Assembly: GCF_038967635.1 (NCBI RefSeq)
Contig: NZ_CP152413.1
Location: forward strand, 5,026,001 to 5,090,000
Reading direction: 5' to 3'
Length of the DNA stretch: 64,000 nt
Origin: Bradyrhizobium sp. B124
Lineage (GTDB): Bacteria > Pseudomonadota > Alphaproteobacteria > Rhizobiales > Xanthobacteraceae
A program made the position numbers and the translations under genes. The notes beneath the pieces are model-generated. The model was not told the DNA's origin and made no database searches. It was given only the letters and a program-made list of their open reading frames with translations. This document shows, in pieces, positions 34,525 through 45,024 of the stretch; position 1 is the first letter of the stretch, and the number at the start of each line of letters is the position of its first letter.

Positions 34525-35472
34525 GTGTTTGCCTATATCGTGCGGCGGCTGTTCCTGATGCTCGTGACCCTGTTCGGGATCTCGGTCATCATCTTCGTGC
34601 TGCTGCGCGTCGTTCCGGGCAACATCGTTGATATCCTGTTCGACGCCGCGGGCTTCGTCGATCCCGCCGATAAGGCCAATCTCGAGCGCGAGCTCGGCCT
34701 CAACCAGCCGATCGTGATCCAGTATCTGCACTGGATCGGCGGCTTGCTGCATGGCGATCTCGGCTATTCCTATGTGTCCGAGAAGCCGGCGCTGGAGGAG
34801 ATCCTGCCGCGGATACCGATCACCGCGCGGCTTGCGGGGCTGGCGCTATTGTTCTCTGCCTCGATCGGCATTCCGCTCGGCGTCATCAGCGCCGTGCATC
34901 AGGGCTCGAAGCTTGATTATGCGCTGCGCGTCGTCAGCCTCAGCGGCCTGTCGCTGCCGTCATTCTGGCTCGGCCTCTTGATCCTGATGGCCTCGGTCTC
35001 GCTGTTCGGCACCATGCCGATCTTCAATCCGAACCCGAAGACATGGCTCGAGGCGCTGACCATCTATGCGGTGCCGGCGATGGCGGTCGGCTTCCGCAGC
35101 GCGGCGCTGACCATGCGCATCACCCGCTCCTCGATGCTGGAGATCCTGCGTCAGGACTACATCCGCACCGCGCGCGCCAAGGGCGCCTCCGAGGCCTCCG
35201 TGAACTACCGCCACGCGCTCAAGAACGCGGTGCTGCCGGTCATCACCGTGATCGGCATCGAGGCCGCATTCCTGATCGGCGGGCTTATCGTGACGGAAAC
35301 CGTGTTCAACATCCCCGGCATCGCCCGCTTCCTGGTCGAGGCGCTGCGCTGGCGCGACTACCCGATCGTGCAGAACCTCGTCATGTTCATCGCTGTCGTC
35401 GTGGTGGTCGTGAATTTCATCGTCGACATGCTCTATGCCGCAATCGACCCGCGCATTCGGTTTGGGGACTAG
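34525..35472 (+). CDS. ABC transporter permease, DppB/OppB type
   Basis: A 315-residue inner-membrane permease. The N-terminus (FAYIVRRLFLMLVTLFGIS) is the first membrane helix typical of DppB. A periplasmic loop rich in NLERELGLNQPI follows, then the five-helix transporter core. The cytoplasmic coupling helix (EAA loop) is visible as YIRTARAKGASEASVNYRHAL. The GTG at 34525 is preferred because GGGAGAG precedes it; the longer frame from 34372 overlaps the binding-protein gene. It is the second gene of the importer operon and ends 4 bp before the next permease gene. Confidence 0.92.
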   Translation: MFAYIVRRLFLMLVTLFGISVIIFVLLRVVPGNIVDILFDAAGFVDPADKANLERELGLNQPIVIQYLHWIGGLLHGDLGYSYVSEKPALEEILPRIPITARLAGLALLFSASIGIPLGVISAVHQGSKLDYALRVVSLSGLSLPSFWLGLLILMASVSLFGTMPIFNPNPKTWLEALTIYAVPAMAVGFRSAALTMRITRSSMLEILRQDYIRTARAKGASEASVNYRHALKNAVLPVITVIGIEAAFLIGGLIVTETVFNIPGIARFLVEALRWRDYPIVQNLVMFIAVVVVVVNFIVDMLYAAIDPRIRFGD

Positions 35473-35476
35473 CCCG

Positions 35477-36369
35477 ATGGCGACGATCAATTTCGACAGC
35501 GAACTGCGACGCGCCGGGGCCAACGCCAGCGGCGGGTGGGGACGGTTTGCCTTCCTTGCGCAGCGCCACGTGCTCGGCACCATCGGCCTGACCATCATGC
35601 TGCTGTTCGTGCTGACCGCGATATCAGCCGATCTGATCAGCCGCTACGATCCACTTACCGTCGATTCCGCGCACCGGCTCGCCGCCCCCTCCACGCTGCA
35701 CTGGTTCGGCACCGATTCCTTCGGTCGCGACGTCTGGAGCCGCATCGTCCATGGCGCGCGGATCTCGCTTGCGGTCGGCATCGGCTCGACGACCTTGGGC
35801 GCCACGCTCGGCGTCATTGTGGGTCTCACCTCAGGCTATCTCTCCGGCTGGGTCGACCTCGTGTTCCAGCGCGTGACCGACATCCTGCAATCGCTGCCGC
35901 TCTTGGTGCTCGCGCTGGTGATGACCGCGGCGCTTGGCCCGTCGCTGCCGAACGTGATCCTTGCCATCGCCATTCCCTTGATCCCGACGGTCGCCCGCGT
36001 GATCCGCGCCAACACGCTGGCGCTGCGCGAGCAGCCGTTCGTGGAGGCCGCCAAATCGATCGGCATGAGCGAGACGCGCATCGCGCTGCGCCACGTGCTG
36101 CCGAACACGATCGCACCGCTGATCGTGCTGGCCACCGCGCAGCTCGGCGCGACCATCCTGACCGAGGCGTCGCTGTCGTTCCTCGGCCTCGGAATCCCCG
36201 AGCCCTATCCGTCCTGGGGCCGCATGCTGTCGGAATCCGCCGCTGAATATGTCCGCACTGCGCCGTGGCTGGTGATCTTCCCCGGTATCGCGATCAGTCT
36301 CGCGGTGTTCGGCACCAATCTGTTCGGCGACGCACTGCGCGATATCCTCGATCCGAGGCAGCGCGGCTG

Positions 36370-36370
<1 letters not shown>
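35477..36370 (+). CDS. ABC transporter permease, DppC/OppC type
   Basis: A 297-residue permease with the DppC layout. A hydrophilic N-terminal tail is followed by a first helix ([17 protein letters not shown]) and the extracytoplasmic segment [15 protein letters not shown], diagnostic for this subfamily. The core helices follow. The EAA loop reads [23 protein letters not shown]. It pairs with the preceding permease to form the membrane channel. Its stop codon overlaps the ATG of the first ATPase gene by one base, so translation is coupled. Confidence 0.92.
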
Positions 36371-37379
<1,009 letters not shown>

Positions 37380-37383
<4 letters not shown>

Positions 37384-38372
37384 CCGAGCAACGGCCGCTC
37401 CTCGAGGTGACCGATCTCGTCAAGCACTACGCGGTGCGCGGCGGCGTGCTGCGCCGTCAGGTCGGCACCGTGCATGCGGTCGACGGCGTCAGCTTCGCGC
37501 TCGGCGCAGGCGAGACGCTCGGCCTGGTCGGCGAATCCGGCTGCGGCAAGTCGACGGTGGCGCGCACCGTGCTGCGGCTGGTCGAGCCGACCAGCGGCGC
37601 GATCAGGCTGGACGGCGAGGACATCGCACCGCTCAGCAAGAGCGCGCTGCGGCCGTACCGCCGCTCGATGCAGATCGTGTTCCAGGACCCGTTCGCCTCG
37701 CTCAATCCACGCATGACGGCCGGCGACATCGTCGGTGAGCCCCTGATCGTGCATGGGCTCGCGACCGGCGCGAAGAAGCAGGAGCGCGTCGCGGAACTGT
37801 TCCAGCAGGTCGGTCTCCGGCCCGACCAGATGAAGAACTTTCCGCATCAGTTCTCCGGCGGGCAGCGTCAGCGCATCTGCATCGCGCGGGCGCTGTCGCT
37901 CGGTCCGCGGCTGATCGTCTGCGACGAGCCGGTCTCCGCGCTCGACGTCTCGATCCAGGCGCAGGTGATCAATCTCTTGATCGACCTGCAGCGCAAGCAG
38001 AACTTCTCCTACCTGTTCATCGCGCACGACCTCGCGGTCGTCGCCCATATCAGCCACCGCGTCGCCGTGATGTATCTCGGCCGCATCGTCGAGATCGCCG
38101 ACAAGCACGAGCTGTTCGCCAACCCGCGGCATCCCTATACGCAAGCACTGCTCGCCTCGGTGCCGATCGCCGACCCCAAGGCCAGGCGGCTGGCGCCGAT
38201 GATCGACGGCGACGTGCCGAGCCCGATCAACCCGCCCTCGGGCTGCGCCTTCCATACCCGCTGCCGCTACGCGATCGATCGCTGCAAGACCGAGCGCCCC
38301 ACGCTGCAGGCGGCCGGCACCGCGCATCAGGTCGCCTGCTGGCTGAATGACGGGACGGGGCGTGGGGAATAA
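37380..38372 (+). CDS. ABC transporter ATP-binding protein, DppF/OppF type
   Basis: A 330-residue ATPase, partner of the preceding one. Walker A is GESGCGKST, the Q-loop is [13 protein letters not shown], the signature is FSGGQRQR and Walker B is [12 protein letters not shown]. The C-terminal cysteine region [18 protein letters not shown] is also present. DppF/OppF proteins heterodimerise with DppD/OppD to drive import. It closes the operon, and a palindromic repeat follows 6 bp after its stop codon, between it and the convergent carboxylase operon. Confidence 0.93.
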
Positions 38373-38378
38373 TTTCAT

Positions 38379-38500
38379 CGTCGTCCCGGCGAAGGCCGGG
38401 ACCCATAACCACGACGGCTGATCGTTGCGCGCCGCTGCACGACGAGTCCCCTTCACAACTCCGGCCGCGGAGTATGGGTCCCGGCCTTCGCCGGGACGAC
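38379..38500. repeat. Palindromic repeat, gtcgtcccgg family, copy 3
   Basis: The ends cgtcgtcccggcgaaggccg and cggccttcgccgggacgac are almost perfect complements. It separates two convergent operons and could act as a bidirectional barrier to transcription, though no T-run is present. Confidence 0.78.
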
Positions 38501-38505
38501 AATCG

Positions 38506-40485
38506 CTACGCCGCCGCCTCGATCTCCACCACGATCTTCCCCGTCGTCACCTGCTCACCCTCGGCGACATCGATCGACGACACCGTGCCCGCGACACCGG
38601 CGGTGTGCACGTGCTCCATCTTCATCGCCTCCAGCGTCATCACCGGCTGACCGGCCGCGACCTTGTCGCCGGCCTTCACCAGCACCGCGACGACCCGGCC
38701 GTTCATCGCCGCACGGACCTTGCCGTCACCGCCGGCGGCCGCAGCACTCTCCGGCGGCGCGAGGGTGAGATCGCGCACCGACAGCGTGACGCCGCGATGC
38801 AGGATGTAAAGCCGGTCGCCGTCGCGCAGGAACTTGGCCTGCTCCATCAGGCCATCGTGGTGGAAGCGGATGCTGTCCTGAACCAGTTCGTCGATCTCGA
38901 AGCTGAAGCGATCGCCATTGCGGGTCGCGAGGTAGCTGCCGTCGCGCTCGCGGACGATCTCGATCTCCTGCACGCCTTGGCCGAGGTCGATCCGCAAGCC
39001 GAGCGGGAATGTCGCTGACAACGACCGTCCGCGCTGCCATGGCGGCGCGTGCGGATTGGTGACATAGAGCAGCAGCGCCGCAAGCGCGAGATCACCGCCG
39101 CGATCGAGCCGGGACGCCAGCAGGGCATCGCGGTTGCTGCCGATGAAGGCTGTGGTCGCCTCGCCCTTGGCAAACACCGGATGGCGCAGGCAATCGATCA
39201 GGAAGCCCTGATTGGTGGTGACGCCGAAGGCCGTGACCTGCTCCAGGGCGCAGATCAGCTTCCCGCGCGCCTCATCGCGGGTTGCGCCGTGGCTGATCAC
39301 CTTGGCGATCATCGAATCATAGAACGGCGGAATCTCCGAGCCGGACTGCAGCGCGTGCTCGACGCGGATGCCTTCAGGCATCTGCCACCGCGCCATGGTG
39401 CCGGATTGCGGCATGAAGTCGTGTCCGGCATCCTCCGAGCAGAGCCGGACCTCGATGGCGTGACCGGAGAAGGTGACGTCCTCCTGCCTCAGGCCGAGCG
39501 GCTCGCCCCGGGCGACACGAAGCTGCAATTCAACCAGATCGAGCCCGGTGATCGCCTCGGTGACGGGATGCTCGACCTGCAGCCGCGTGTTCATCTCCAT
39601 GAAGTAGAAATTGCCGGCGCGATCGAGCAGGAATTCCAGCGTGCCCGCACCCTCATAGCCGATCGCCTTGACCGCCTGCACGGCAACCGCACCCATCCGC
39701 GCGCGCAGCTCCGGCGTCACCGCGGGCGACGGGGCCTCCTCGATCAGCTTCTGATGCCGCCGCTGCACCGAGCAATCGCGTTCGCCGAGATGGACGGCGT
39801 TGCCATAGCGATCGCCGAACACCTGGATCTCGATGTGGCGGGCATCGACAATGGCGCGCTCGAGGATGACGGTAGGATCGCCGAACGCCCCCTGCGCCTC
39901 CGACCGCGCGCTGCGTAGCGCATCCGGAAATGCCGACGCATCCGCGACCAGCCGCATGCCGCGGCCACCGCCACCGGCGACCGCCTTGATCATTACCGGA
40001 AAACCAATCGCCTTGGCCTCCGCCAGCATCACAGTGTCGCTCTGATCGGCGCCCTGATAGCCGGGCACGCAGGGCACGCCGGCCTTTTGCATGATCTCCT
40101 TGGCGCCGGCCTTGTTGCCCATCGCGAGGATCGCCTCCGGCGACGGGCCGATGAACGCCAGTCCCGCATCGCCGCAGGCCTGCGCAAAGTCCTCGTTCTC
40201 GGCGAGGAAGCCGTAGCCGGGATGCACCGCGCCGGCGCCACTCGCCTTGGCGGCTGCGATGATCGCGTCGATCTTCAGATAGGATTGCGCCGGCAACGCC
40301 TCGCCGATCCGCACCGCCTGGTCGGCCTCGCGCACATGCAATGCGTCGCGGTCGGCGTCGGAGTAGACCGCGACCACGCCATAACCGAGCCGCCGCGCCG
40401 AGCGCATGATGCGCAGCGCGATCTCGCCGCGATTGGCGATCAGGATCTTGAAGAACGGTGTCCGCTTCACGATGGTACCGCTCAT
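38506..40485 (-). CDS. Acyl-CoA carboxylase alpha subunit (biotin carboxylase plus biotin carrier)
   Basis: A 659-residue biotin-dependent enzyme. The biotin carboxylase N-domain opens with KILIANRGEIALRIMRSARR. The ATP-grasp region contains KAVAGGGGRGMR, and the active-site MNTRLQVEHPVTE follows. After a linker domain the C-terminal carrier has EAMKMEH with biotin-lysine K622. It carboxylates biotin using ATP and bicarbonate, passing CO2 to the partner carboxyltransferase. Size and fused layout fit methylcrotonyl-, geranyl- or propionyl-CoA carboxylases; the acyl-CoA cannot be told from this subunit. It starts inside the stop of the beta-subunit gene (ATGA overlap), so it is the second gene of that operon. 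Confidence 0.92.
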   Translation of the reverse strand: MSGTIVKRTPFFKILIANRGEIALRIMRSARRLGYGVVAVYSDADRDALHVREADQAVRIGEALPAQSYLKIDAIIAAAKASGAGAVHPGYGFLAENEDFAQACGDAGLAFIGPSPEAILAMGNKAGAKEIMQKAGVPCVPGYQGADQSDTVMLAEAKAIGFPVMIKAVAGGGGRGMRLVADASAFPDALRSARSEAQGAFGDPTVILERAIVDARHIEIQVFGDRYGNAVHLGERDCSVQRRHQKLIEEAPSPAVTPELRARMGAVAVQAVKAIGYEGAGTLEFLLDRAGNFYFMEMNTRLQVEHPVTEAITGLDLVELQLRVARGEPLGLRQEDVTFSGHAIEVRLCSEDAGHDFMPQSGTMARWQMPEGIRVEHALQSGSEIPPFYDSMIAKVISHGATRDEARGKLICALEQVTAFGVTTNQGFLIDCLRHPVFAKGEATTAFIGSNRDALLASRLDRGGDLALAALLLYVTNPHAPPWQRGRSLSATFPLGLRIDLGQGVQEIEIVRERDGSYLATRNGDRFSFEIDELVQDSIRFHHDGLMEQAKFLRDGDRLYILHRGVTLSVRDLTLAPPESAAAAGGDGKVRAAMNGRVVAVLVKAGDKVAAGQPVMTLEAMKMEHVHTAGVAGTVSSIDVAEGEQVTTGKIVVEIEAAA

Positions 40486-42098
40486 GGCCGCGCCACCGAG
40501 AACTGCATCCGCTGCGGACTGCGCGCCTCGGCCTCGCGGCAGATCGCCAGCACCTCTGACAGCACCGTCCGCGTATCGCGCGGATCGATCACGCCGTCAT
40601 CGAGCACGCGGGCGCTGGTCGAGAACACGTCCATCTGGCTGTCGAACACACCTGATATCTGCGCCTTCATCGCCTCCAGCTTCTCCTTCTCGATCGGTTT
40701 GCCGCGCCGCGCGGCTGCCGCCTCGGTGACGATCGCCATGGTCTCGGCAGCCTGCTCGCCGCCCATCACGGCGGTCTTGGCATTCGGCCAGGAGAAGCAG
40801 AAGCGCGGATGGAAGCCGCGGCCGCACATGCCGTAATTGCCGGCGCCGAACGAAGCGCCGCAATACAGCGTGATCTGCGGCACCGTCGCCGAGGTCACCG
40901 CCTGGATCATCTTCGAGCCGTGCTTGATCATCCCGGCCTCTTCATAGGCGCGGCCGACCATGTAGCCGGTGGTGTTGTTCATGTAGAGGATCGGCGTGCG
41001 CGACTGGCAGCAGGCCTGGATGAAGTGCGTCGCCTTGTTGGCGCCGGGCACATCGAGCGGGCCGTTGTTGGTGATGATGCCGATCGCCCGCCCCTCGATG
41101 CGGGCATGACCGCAGACCGTCGCCGGGCTGTAATTGGCGCCGAACTCGGTGAAGTCGGAATCGTCGATGAAGCGGGCGATCGCCTGGCGCATGTCGACGG
41201 GCCGCTTGTGGTCCATCGGCATGATGCCGAGCAATTCTTCGGCGTCATAGCGCGGCGGCTTGAATGCAGCTGGTTCCGGTGCCGGACGGTCCCACGGCAG
41301 CTTGGCCATAATGTCGCGCGCGATGCGCAGCGCGTCGCGGTCGTCCTCGGCGAGATAGTCGCCAAGCCCGGATATCTGCGTATGCATCTCGGCGCCGCCG
41401 AGCTCCTCCTCGGTCGCGATCTCGCCGGTGGCAGCCTTGAGCAGAGGCGGGCCGGCAAGGAACGCGCGGGTACGACCCCGCACCATCACGATGTAGTCGG
41501 AAAGGCCCGTCTGGTAGGCGCCGCCTGCGGTCGAGGAGCCGTGGGTGACGGTGACGACGGGAAGCCCCGCCGCCGACAGCCGCGCCAAATTGCGGAAGAT
41601 GTTGCCGCCGCGAACGAAGTCCTCGACGCGGTAGCGCAGCAGATTGGCGCCGGCGCTTTCGACCAGTTGCACATAGGGCAGCTTGTTCTCCAGCGCGAGC
41701 TCCTGCACCCGCAGCGTCTTGTCGAGGCCGTAGGGTTGCAGCGCGCCGGCGTCGATGCCGGCATCGTTGGCGCTGACCATGCAGCGGATGCCGGAGACGA
41801 AGCCGATGCCGGCAACCAGGCCGCCACCGGGGACGCTCTTGTCCGCGTCCGGCACGTCGAACATGTAGCCGGCGAGCGTGGAGAGTTCGAGGAACGGCGA
41901 GCCGGGATCGAGCACCAGCGCGACGCGCTCGCGCGGCAGCAGTTGGCCGCGTTTGTGGAAGCGGTCCTTGGCCGCGGCGGATGCCGTGCGCGTGCGCTCC
42001 TCCAGCCCCCGCATCCGGGCGATCAGCGTCAGCATGCCGTCGCGATTGCCCTGGAACACGGCGCTGCCGGTCGAAATCGTGCTCTCGATGATGGCCAT
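40482..42098 (-). CDS. Acyl-CoA carboxylase carboxyltransferase (beta) subunit
   Basis: A 538-residue carboxyltransferase with both crotonase-like halves. The N-half includes GIDAGALQPYGLDK, HGSSTAGGAYQTGLSDY and LGGAEMHTQISGLGDYLAEDD. The C-half includes NNTTGYMVGRAYEEAGMIKHGSK and SFGAGNYGMCGR. The TAGGAY and SFGAGNYGM oxyanion-hole segments support activity. The motif set is nearest to methylcrotonyl- or geranyl-CoA type subunits rather than acetyl-CoA carboxylase, but this assignment is tentative. ATG at 42098 is preferred for its GGAGGT ribosome site; the longer frame to 42152 runs into a palindromic repeat. It precedes the alpha subunit gene with an ATGA overlap. Confidence 0.9.
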   Translation of the reverse strand: MAIIESTISTGSAVFQGNRDGMLTLIARMRGLEERTRTASAAAKDRFHKRGQLLPRERVALVLDPGSPFLELSTLAGYMFDVPDADKSVPGGGLVAGIGFVSGIRCMVSANDAGIDAGALQPYGLDKTLRVQELALENKLPYVQLVESAGANLLRYRVEDFVRGGNIFRNLARLSAAGLPVVTVTHGSSTAGGAYQTGLSDYIVMVRGRTRAFLAGPPLLKAATGEIATEEELGGAEMHTQISGLGDYLAEDDRDALRIARDIMAKLPWDRPAPEPAAFKPPRYDAEELLGIMPMDHKRPVDMRQAIARFIDDSDFTEFGANYSPATVCGHARIEGRAIGIITNNGPLDVPGANKATHFIQACCQSRTPILYMNNTTGYMVGRAYEEAGMIKHGSKMIQAVTSATVPQITLYCGASFGAGNYGMCGRGFHPRFCFSWPNAKTAVMGGEQAAETMAIVTEAAAARRGKPIEKEKLEAMKAQISGVFDSQMDVFSTSARVLDDGVIDPRDTRTVLSEVLAICREAEARSPQRMQFSVARP

Positions 42099-42110
42099 GA
42101 ATCTAACCTC

Positions 42111-42208
42111 CGTCATTCCGGGGCAGCCCGAAGGGCTGAGCCCGGAATCCATACTCTCGATCGTGGTTATGGATTCCGGGCTCGCGCTGCGCGCGCCCCG
42201 GAATGACG
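42111..42208. repeat. Palindromic repeat, cgtcattccgg family, copy 2
   Basis: Ends cgtcattccggggc and gccccggaatgacg pair, with inner cccggaatccat and atggattccggg arms. It lies between the acyl-CoA synthetase and the carboxylase beta gene of the same strand, 12 bp before the beta start codon. Confidence 0.78.
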
Positions 42209-42227
42209 AAAGTGAGTGTGCCGCACA

Positions 42228-43829
42228 TCATGCGCCCCCTCCGCTAAAGTACTTACTATACTGCTGCCGCAGCTCGACCTTGCGCAGCTTGCCGGTCGCG
42301 GTCATCGGCATCTCCTCGAGGATACGCACCAGTTTCGGCACCTGGAAGCCGCCGAGATGCTTTCTGCAATGCGCCTCGATGCCGGCCTCGTCGGCCACCG
42401 CACCGGGCTTCAGCTTGACGAAGGCGCAGACTGCCTCGCCCCATTGCGGATGCGGCAGGCCGACCACGGCGGCGTTCTGCACCGCGGGGTGCGCCAGCAG
42501 CGTCTCCTCGATCTTGACGGAAGCGACGTTCTCGCCACCCGACTTGATCATGTCCTTCTTGCGATCGAGGAACAGCACTTCGCCATTGGCGTCGATCAGG
42601 GCAAGGTCGCCGGTATGGTGCCAACCGAACTTGCGTGCCTCCTCGGTCGACTTCGGGTCCTTGTAATAGCCCATCATCACGTTGGGTCCGCGATGCACCA
42701 ACTCGCCGATCTCACCGCGCGGCAACAGGTTGCCGTTGTCGTCCATGATCGCGGTCTCGTTGACGATCAGCGACTCGCCCCAGTAATTGCCGAAGCGGTC
42801 GAGCTGCACCTCCGGCCGCGACATCGTCGTCGCCGGGTACATTTCGGTCTGACCGCTAGTCAGCACAAAGTTCGGACAGAGATCGGCGATCGCACGCTCC
42901 AGCAGCGGCTTGCCCATCGGCGCCATGGTGTAGATACAGCAGCGCAGGCCCGACAGATCATATTCGCGCCGGCGCGGATGATCGAGGATCGCCTGGTACA
43001 TCAGCGACAGGCCGACGAACACCGTCAACCGGTCGCGTACGATCGCCTCCATGCACACCACCGGATCGAAGCCGCGCATCAGCGCCATGCGGCCGCCGAC
43101 CGAGAGATAGCTCAGCAGCAGCACGTGGCCAGCGCAGTGAAACAACGGAAACTGCCCGGTGATCCCGTCATCGCGCGAGAGCTGCATCTCGATGCAGTTG
43201 CTCATCACCGCCATGACCACGGCGAGGTGGCAATGCATCGCCCCCTTCGGTCGCGAGGTCGTGCCCGACGTATAGATGATCATTGCGAGATCGCGGTCGC
43301 TGATCTCGATGTCAGGCTCGATATCGGATTGCCCCTCGAGGAGGCCGTTAAACTCCTGCAATCCGGTCTTGCCGGCATTACTGGTCAGGTCGATCGCGAT
43401 CATCTCCATGCCGCGCGCCTCCAGCGCGGCGCGCCGGTCTGCCTGGGCATGAAGATTGTCGTCGATGATGGCAAAGCGGACCTCGGCATGGCCGAGAATG
43501 TAGTCCGTGTCCGACGGCCCGAGCATGGTGTTGATCGGCACCCAGACCAGGCCGGCGCGGTGGATGCCGAACAGCGCTTTGACGAACTCGACGGAGTTAT
43601 TGCAAATAGTTGAGACTTTCTCGCCCGGCTTCAGCCCGCGCTGCACCAGATAATTGGCGAAGCGATTGGCGTCGCGCTCCAACTCGGTGAAGGTGACCTG
43701 CCGGCCGCCATCGGTCAGGGCGACGCGATCCGGAAACCGCCGCGCGGCGCGCTTGAGGAGATCGCCGATCGCGACCCGTCCGATGCGGCCCGGGCCGGTG
43801 ACGTCGCCGGTTGCTGCGAGATTGTCCAT
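42228..43829 (-). CDS. Acyl-CoA synthetase (AMP-forming) of the carboxylase cluster
   Basis: A 533-residue ANL enzyme. Motif A3 is MIIYTSGTTSRPKG near residue 200, the A5-like TSGQTEMYPAT is near 320, and the hinge HTGDLALIDANGEVLFLDRKKDMIKSG precedes the C-terminal TATGKLRK lysine. Ligation of CoA to a carboxylic acid through an acyl-adenylate is expected. GGAGGAAACAC gives a good ribosome site. The gene lies upstream of the acyl-CoA carboxylase genes and downstream of a beta-keto acid cleavage enzyme, all on the minus strand, suggesting activation of an acid whose CoA ester is then carboxylated. Palindromic repeats separate these units. Confidence 0.9.
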   Translation of the reverse strand: MDNLAATGDVTGPGRIGRVAIGDLLKRAARRFPDRVALTDGGRQVTFTELERDANRFANYLVQRGLKPGEKVSTICNNSVEFVKALFGIHRAGLVWVPINTMLGPSDTDYILGHAEVRFAIIDDNLHAQADRRAALEARGMEMIAIDLTSNAGKTGLQEFNGLLEGQSDIEPDIEISDRDLAMIIYTSGTTSRPKGAMHCHLAVVMAVMSNCIEMQLSRDDGITGQFPLFHCAGHVLLLSYLSVGGRMALMRGFDPVVCMEAIVRDRLTVFVGLSLMYQAILDHPRRREYDLSGLRCCIYTMAPMGKPLLERAIADLCPNFVLTSGQTEMYPATTMSRPEVQLDRFGNYWGESLIVNETAIMDDNGNLLPRGEIGELVHRGPNVMMGYYKDPKSTEEARKFGWHHTGDLALIDANGEVLFLDRKKDMIKSGGENVASVKIEETLLAHPAVQNAAVVGLPHPQWGEAVCAFVKLKPGAVADEAGIEAHCRKHLGGFQVPKLVRILEEMPMTATGKLRKVELRQQYSKYFSGGGA

Positions 43830-43844
43830 GTGTTTCCTCCTGCC

Positions 43845-43931
43845 TCGTCATTGCGAGGAGTGAAGCGACGAAGCAATCCACTCTATCTTCGAGTGGCAAG
43901 ATGGATTGCTTCGCTTCGCTCGCAATGACGG
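43845..43931. repeat. Palindromic repeat, cattgcgag family, copy 1
   Basis: Ends cgtcattgcgagg and gctcgcaatgacg pair, with inner gcgacgaagcaatcca and tggattgcttcgc arms. A related element is at 60434-60515. It separates the BKACE gene from the acyl-CoA synthetase. Confidence 0.78.
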
Positions 43932-43942
43932 CCGGGTTGACG

Positions 43943-44809
43943 TCAGTGCCTGACCCCAAAGATCTGCCGCGCTTCCGCGGGGCTCGCGATCTCGCGCCCA
44001 GCACGCCGCGCGCAGGCGGCGAGCCCTTCGACGAGCTGCCCGTTCGACGTCACCTTGGTGCCGTCGCCGAGATAGAACGTATCTTCCAGGCCGCTGCGCA
44101 GATGACCGCCGAGGTCGGCGGCGCGCTGGTGCAGCGGCCAGATCTCGGCGCGGCCGATCGCGGTGACCTGCCAATGCGCATCCGGCACCTTCAGCTTCAA
44201 GAGGATCGGCAGCAGCTCCGGATCGGCCGGCATGCCCGAGGCGACGCCCATGACGAAATTGTATTCGAGCGGGCCGGAATACATACCGGTCTGCCGGTAC
44301 ATGCCGACGCAACGCACGATGCCGACATCGAAGCACTCGAATTCGGGAATGGTGCCCGCGGCCTTCATCACGTCGAGATAGTCCTGCACTTTCTCGACGG
44401 CGTTATCGAACATCATCGGCGGCCACGCCCAGGTGTTGTCGGCCTTGACCTTGAGATAATTCAGCGAGCCGGCGTTGCAGGCGGCGATCTCGGGCTTGGT
44501 CTCGCGCACGCAATCGAGCGCGCCCTGATAGTTCGGGCCCGAGGTGCCGGTGGTGTGGTTGATGATCACGCCGGGACAGGCTTCACGGATTGCCTGCTGG
44601 ATTTCCTTGCTGACGCCGACCTCCCATGACGGCAGGTGGCCCTTGTTCGGCGCCTGCTGGCGCAGATGGATGTGCATGATACTGGCGCCGGCGTTGAACG
44701 CGGCCTTGGCCTCACGCGCCATCTCTTCCGGCGTCACCGGAACGTTGTGCTGCTTCGGGTCGGTAAGCACGCCGTTCAGCGCGCAGGTGATGACGGCCTT
44801 GTCGCTCAT
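43943..44809 (-). CDS. Beta-keto acid cleavage enzyme (BKACE / DUF849 family)
   Basis: A 288-residue zinc enzyme of the DUF849/3-keto-5-aminohexanoate cleavage family. The zinc-binding pair is seen in SIMHIHLR (H46 and H48), followed by INHTTGT and near the C-terminus the GLEDTFYLGDG segment typical of the TIM barrel. These enzymes condense a beta-keto acid with acetyl-CoA, giving acetoacetate and a new acyl-CoA; substrates vary widely. Start at ATG 44809 fits the family N-terminus (AVITCALNG) and has GAGAGA upstream. Its position beside a CoA ligase and acyl-CoA carboxylase suggests a role in degrading a beta-keto acid formed by the same pathway. Confidence 0.85.
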   Translation of the reverse strand: MSDKAVITCALNGVLTDPKQHNVPVTPEEMAREAKAAFNAGASIMHIHLRQQAPNKGHLPSWEVGVSKEIQQAIREACPGVIINHTTGTSGPNYQGALDCVRETKPEIAACNAGSLNYLKVKADNTWAWPPMMFDNAVEKVQDYLDVMKAAGTIPEFECFDVGIVRCVGMYRQTGMYSGPLEYNFVMGVASGMPADPELLPILLKLKVPDAHWQVTAIGRAEIWPLHQRAADLGGHLRSGLEDTFYLGDGTKVTSNGQLVEGLAACARRAGREIASPAEARQIFGVRH

Positions 44810-45024
44810 GGGTCTCTCGTCCGGGTTGCGGCGCACCTGCGCGGCTGATTTTCCCATGATGAGAAATTTGTCTGTGCGCCATCTTGCGTTGACTGGCTAA
44901 GTGGATGCGCTCACGACGGAATCCGCCGTCAGCCGGTTAACACAAGACGCGACGGCCACGCGGCGCGTAGGGTTGCCTGCAAAGCAGAAGCGGCGCAACA
45001 AGCCGGCATCACGGGGAGAAAATT

